Source of the DNA: Gammaproteobacteria bacterium
Lineage (GTDB): Bacteria > Pseudomonadota > Gammaproteobacteria > Steroidobacterales > Steroidobacteraceae
Assembly: GCA_030043215.1 (NCBI GenBank)
Contig: JASHYG010000188.1
Span: forward strand, 1-9,710
Direction of reading: 5' to 3'
Length of the DNA stretch: 9,710 nucleotides
Shown here: in pieces, positions 7,042 to 9,710 of the stretch
Layout of the letters: each line of letters begins with the position of its first letter
Position numbering within the stretch: position 1 is the first letter of the stretch
Made by a program: the position numbers and the translations under genes
Notes under the pieces: model-generated
Database searches by the model: none
Seen by the model: the letters and a program-made list of their open reading frames with translations, nothing else
Told to the model about the DNA's origin: nothing

Positions 7042-8076
7042 CTAGTGGCCGGCGATGGCGCTCACCATTCGATCGCGCACGTCGCCTCGCTCGACGTTGA
7101 GGTTCATCTCCAGGTCGGAGGAATAAAGCGCCTTGAGGTAAGCCGTGTCGGCCACGGTGATTGCCTGAGGCTTCGATTGCGCGCCGCAATCTTGCGAGAG
7201 CAGGTCGATGATGCTCGGCAGGCTGCTGCAGGTGTCGAGAGAGCTCATCTTGGTCAGCGCGAGCACCGCGATGTAGTCCGAGACCGACCGCAGCGAGTAC
7301 CCCGCCACCCCGCCGGAGTCGACGATGACGAAGACATGCAGAAGCTCGCTCTCGAGACTCCTGCCGAGGTGGCTTCCGGGCATGCCGCTCGGCGCAGTGC
7401 CTCGGCCATCGGGCTGGTCGACCACGACACCGGAGAGGAACGGCTCAGGAGTGCCCGGCATGACCTGCATGTCGCCCGATGTTTGCTCGGCGCCGAGCCC
7501 CTCGATGGGCGGATTGATCCCTTCCGTCGACCTCGACCCCGTGAGATACCAGGCCTCGATGGCGTGGCGGAACGTCGTGTCCCCCGCCTTGCGGAATGAT
7601 CCCAGGAGAACCGGATAGTCCCTGGCGACGTGATTCAGCAGCGCTTGCGGCTGGGACGTGAATACGATCTCGACGTCGACGCGGCACTTCCTCCGTGGAC
7701 GCGGAATGGGCGCTCCGACGCTCTGCGCGACGTTCAGGATCCGTTGCGAGACGAGCTGGTCGTAGATCGGCTCGAGGCCGGTCGTCTTGGGGCAGACCAC
7801 ATCGCGCCAGCGGCCGATCTGCTGGATCGAGCCGCTCGGTGCGGCATGCGACTGCACGAAGCGGCTGGCGATACGATCGAGCGTGCGCTTCTTGAGCTTC
7901 GATGCGGCCACCGTCACCTGATCGAGCGACTCCGGGTTCTGTGCCGCGGGGCCCTCGGTCTGCGAGGGCGCCGCAGACTCGGCCGCCATCGCGGGACCGG
8001 GGGTGGACATGCCGCACAGGGCGAGAGTCCCCCAACCGAGAGCCACGAGTGCCAAGCGTGCAGAGTGCGCCGCCAT
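7042..8076 (-). CDS. Exported protein of unknown function, cysteine-containing
   Basis: 344 residues. I cannot name a function. The start at 8076 is chosen because GGAGG lies 7 bases upstream and because residues 1-31 then form a clean Sec signal ending GPAMA before AES. The mature part opens with a Ser/Pro/Gln-rich linker, then an LDQVTVAASK block. Four cysteines (95, 131, 283, 297) in the mature chain suggest two disulfides. Residues 245-275 contain a hydrophobic strand-like segment (LHVFVIVDSGG), and the C-terminus has a D-TAYLKALY block. Similar secreted hypotheticals occur in gamma- and alphaproteobacteria as far as I remember. The C-terminal block is loosely like DUF2927 proteins, but I see no metal-binding motif. 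It lies 43 bases downstream of the MFS gene on the same strand and may be co-transcribed. It converges with the heme protein gene. Confidence 0.82.
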   Translation of the reverse strand: MAAHSARLALVALGWGTLALCGMSTPGPAMAAESAAPSQTEGPAAQNPESLDQVTVAASKLKKRTLDRIASRFVQSHAAPSGSIQQIGRWRDVVCPKTTGLEPIYDQLVSQRILNVAQSVGAPIPRPRRKCRVDVEIVFTSQPQALLNHVARDYPVLLGSFRKAGDTTFRHAIEAWYLTGSRSTEGINPPIEGLGAEQTSGDMQVMPGTPEPFLSGVVVDQPDGRGTAPSGMPGSHLGRSLESELLHVFVIVDSGGVAGYSLRSVSDYIAVLALTKMSSLDTCSSLPSIIDLLSQDCGAQSKPQAITVADTAYLKALYSSDLEMNLNVERGDVRDRMVSAIAGH

Positions 8077-8119
8077 CGTCAGACCTCCACCGAGCGGGAA
8101 TCGAGCTTCTCGAGCGACA

Positions 8120-9379
8120 CTACCGGCGCTCTCCTCCTTCGTCAACGATGCCCGCGAAGGACACCTCCCGCCGCTCCGGGCCGAGCGCCACGAGCACGAT
8201 CAGCGCCGGCGCCACGATGCCACAGACGAGACAGAGCGCAAAGGCGTAGTCCGGATGTGCCGCCCCCCCGTGATCCACGGCGATCGACGCTTGCAGCGTC
8301 GCGTTGTAAGAGGCGAGCAGATTGCCGAGCTGGTAGACGACGCCGGGAAACGTCGCGCGCATCCCCTGCGGGGAGAGCTCGTTGAGGTGCGCCGGCACTA
8401 CGCCCCAGGCGCCTTGCACCATGAGCTGCATCGCGAACGCGGCGATGGCGATTCCCGTGACGCTGGTGGAGTAAGCCCAGAACGGCAAAGCCGGCAAGGC
8501 GAGCAGCGCCGCAAGGGCGATGGCCGCTCGGCGGCCGATGCGGCTCGACAGCCTGCCGAAAAGCACTCCACCGCACAGGGCGCCGATGTTGTAGAGGATC
8601 GCGATGCGTGAGATGGCGCCCGTCGTGAGTCCGCGCTGGACTCGGAGGAAGGTGGGATACAGGTCCTGCGTCCCGTGGCTGAACAGATTGAACATCGCCA
8701 TCAGGACGATCGCGTACGCCGCGAGGCGCCAGTGGCCCGAGAGGCTCGCCCACAGGTTGCGCGCCGGGGCAGCTGTGCGCGCCGCGGCCCAGGCCGCGGA
8801 CTCCGGAATTCTCGCGCGGATGTAGAGCACGAGCAGCGCCGGCGCCGCGCCGACCACGAGCATCCCGCGCCAGCCTATGCGCTCGTACAGCAGCCCGAAG
8901 GCGATCGCGGCAAGCAGATACCCGGCCGGATAGCCGCTCTGCAGGATCCCGGAGGTGAGGCCGCGAGAGCGGACCGGCACACTTTCGAGCGCAAGGGAGG
9001 CGCCGACGCCCCACTCCCCGCCCATGGCGATCCCATAGAGCGCGCGCAAGGCGATGAACGCGGCGAGCGAGGGCGCAAAGGCCGAGGCGAGCTCCAGCAC
9101 CGAATACAGCAGCACGCTCGCCATCAGCGCCGGACGGCGCCCGTGACGATCCGCCAGGCGCCCGAAGATGAAGGCCCCGAGCGGCCGCATGACGAGCGTG
9201 AGGAAGATGGCGTAGGTCACGTGCTTCACATCGGTGCCGAAGTCGCGGGCGATGCGCTCGAGCACGAACACCACGAGGAAGAAATCGAAGGCGTCCAGCA
9301 TCCACCCGAGGAAGGACGCCGTGACCACCGCGCGCTGTGCCGGGGTCCAGCTCTCGCCGGCCCCGGCTCCGTCCGTCAT
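8120..9379 (-). CDS. MFS transporter, SHS/JEN1-like monocarboxylate (lactate/pyruvate) proton symporter
   Basis: Twelve-helix inner-membrane transporter of 419 residues, predicted to import a short monocarboxylate with a proton. Visible motifs: LDAFDFF in helix 1 (28-34), the MFS loop GRLADRHGRRP (73-83) between helices 2 and 3, GIAMGGEWGVG (116-126) in helix 4, and a second loop motif GRLSSRIGRR (275-284). Residues 231-243, NLFSHGTQDLYPT, match exactly the NXX[S/T]HX[S/T]QDXXXT signature described for yeast Jen1 and its relatives, with His235 and Gln238-Asp239 in place. Sialic acid transporters (NanT) are in the same SHS family, so the substrate is not certain. The ATG at 9379 is preferred over a GTG at 9394 because GAGGGG lies about 7 bases upstream. 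It begins 32 bases after the previous stop codon on the same strand. Confidence 0.88.
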   Translation of the reverse strand: MTDGAGAGESWTPAQRAVVTASFLGWMLDAFDFFLVVFVLERIARDFGTDVKHVTYAIFLTLVMRPLGAFIFGRLADRHGRRPALMASVLLYSVLELASAFAPSLAAFIALRALYGIAMGGEWGVGASLALESVPVRSRGLTSGILQSGYPAGYLLAAIAFGLLYERIGWRGMLVVGAAPALLVLYIRARIPESAAWAAARTAAPARNLWASLSGHWRLAAYAIVLMAMFNLFSHGTQDLYPTFLRVQRGLTTGAISRIAILYNIGALCGGVLFGRLSSRIGRRAAIALAALLALPALPFWAYSTSVTGIAIAAFAMQLMVQGAWGVVPAHLNELSPQGMRATFPGVVYQLGNLLASYNATLQASIAVDHGGAAHPDYAFALCLVCGIVAPALIVLVALGPERREVSFAGIVDEGGERR

Positions 9380-9410
9380 CTGTCCGCCCCTCACGGCGGC
9401 CGCCGCTCCA

Positions 9411-9710
9411 TCACCGGCGGCGCCTCTGCAGCTCCTCGAGCGTGTGCTTCAGCGCATCCAGTTTCTGCCCGGCCTCGCCGAGCTTCCCGGCCGCCGTGAG
9501 CCGCTGGTAATCGGAGAGATCCTGGGCGGCCTGCTCGATCAGCGCATTCACGTCCCCGCTACCGGACGGCGTCTCGCCCGCGGCGGGCCCCGTGGCCGCA
9601 CTCGTCTCGGCCGCACTCGCACTGGTCTCGGCCGCACTCGCGCTCGGCTCGGTCTCCGCGCCCCGCGCCGGCTGCGTGCCCGAGCCGGGCTGCGCGCTCA
9701 AGGTCGAGGG
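9411..9710 (-). CDS. C-terminal end of a probable UPF0182-family membrane protein (5' part outside window)
   Basis: Ninety-nine in-frame residues run from the window edge to a TGA at 9411-9413. There is no real start inside: the only early candidate is a TTG at 9701, and the frame is open before it, so this is a tail fragment. The first half is a low-complexity Ala/Ser/Thr/Glu linker that includes two copies of a 7-residue repeat (SASAAET). The last 46 residues (VNALIEQAAQDLSDYQRL, then LDALKHTLEELQ) form an amphipathic helical hairpin. That helical end after a disordered linker resembles the C-terminus of UPF0182 (COG1615) large membrane proteins, whose role is unknown. The call rests on a short, weakly specific region. 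Any protein with a coiled C-terminal hairpin is an alternative. Confidence 0.5.
   Translation of the reverse strand, partial: PSTLSAQPGSGTQPARGAETEPSASAAETSASAAETSAATGPAAGETPSGSGDVNALIEQAAQDLSDYQRLTAAGKLGEAGQKLDALKHTLEELQRRRR
9604..9645 (-). repeat. Two copies of a 21-bp coding repeat (ASAAETS)
   Basis: The plus-strand block GTCTCGGCCGCACTCGC occurs at 9604 and again at 9625, an in-frame 21-bp period that encodes SASAAET twice. It sits in the disordered linker of the partial protein. Such repeats change copy number readily, and the linker length may vary between strains. Confidence 0.7.

Noticed and set aside
7029..7050. Bidirectional terminator between the convergent genes
   Set aside because: Only a 5-bp GC stem is present with no T run on either side.
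8077..8145. Longer start for the secreted protein (MTKEES...)
   Set aside because: It overlaps the end of the MFS gene and puts 23 residues ahead of a good signal peptide. The ATG at 8076 has GGAGG at ideal spacing.
1..9710. CRISPR array, tRNA, insertion sequence, defence or toxin-antitoxin system
   Set aside because: No regularly spaced repeats, tRNA-like cloverleaf, transposase motifs or recognisable defence proteins were found on either strand.

Overview
The window is a GC-rich, densely coded stretch of bacterial chromosome, most likely from a proteobacterium. Gammaproteobacterial relatives such as Steroidobacterales or Xanthomonadales are a guess based on the style of the secreted proteins, not a demonstrated placement. 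It holds seven protein genes. Two are cut by the window edges. No tRNA, rRNA, insertion sequence or CRISPR array is visible.

Left half (1-5083, all on the minus strand): a tightly packed drug-efflux operon in the order tetR, membrane fusion protein, RND pump. The TetR gene and the fusion-protein gene share four bases (a TTGA start/stop overlap), and the fusion protein and the pump are 3 bases apart. The TetR start codon lies in the 6-base spacer of a perfect 9+9 bp inverted repeat. An extended -10 box runs into that repeat and predicts a transcript beginning at or near the ATG. The picture is a self-repressing operon read from a leaderless or nearly leaderless message. No outer-membrane channel gene is in the window. 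One could lie just beyond position 1.

Middle (5079-5573): about 500 bases without a convincing protein. It holds two strong consecutive hairpins followed by a short T run on the plus strand, read here as a candidate small RNA of about 100 nt. It also holds a 12-bp palindrome and a pair of 20-bp direct repeats just ahead of the next gene.

Right half: a plus-strand gene for an exported protein with a single heme-c motif (5574-7028) converges, 13 bases apart, on a minus-strand group. In transcription order that group is the C-terminal end of what is probably a UPF0182-type membrane protein (entering at 9710), an MFS transporter carrying the exact signature of JEN1-type lactate/pyruvate symporters, and an exported protein of unknown function with four cysteines in its mature part. 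The last three share a strand with gaps of 31 and 43 bases and may be co-transcribed. Nothing in the sequence ties the right half functionally to the efflux operon.
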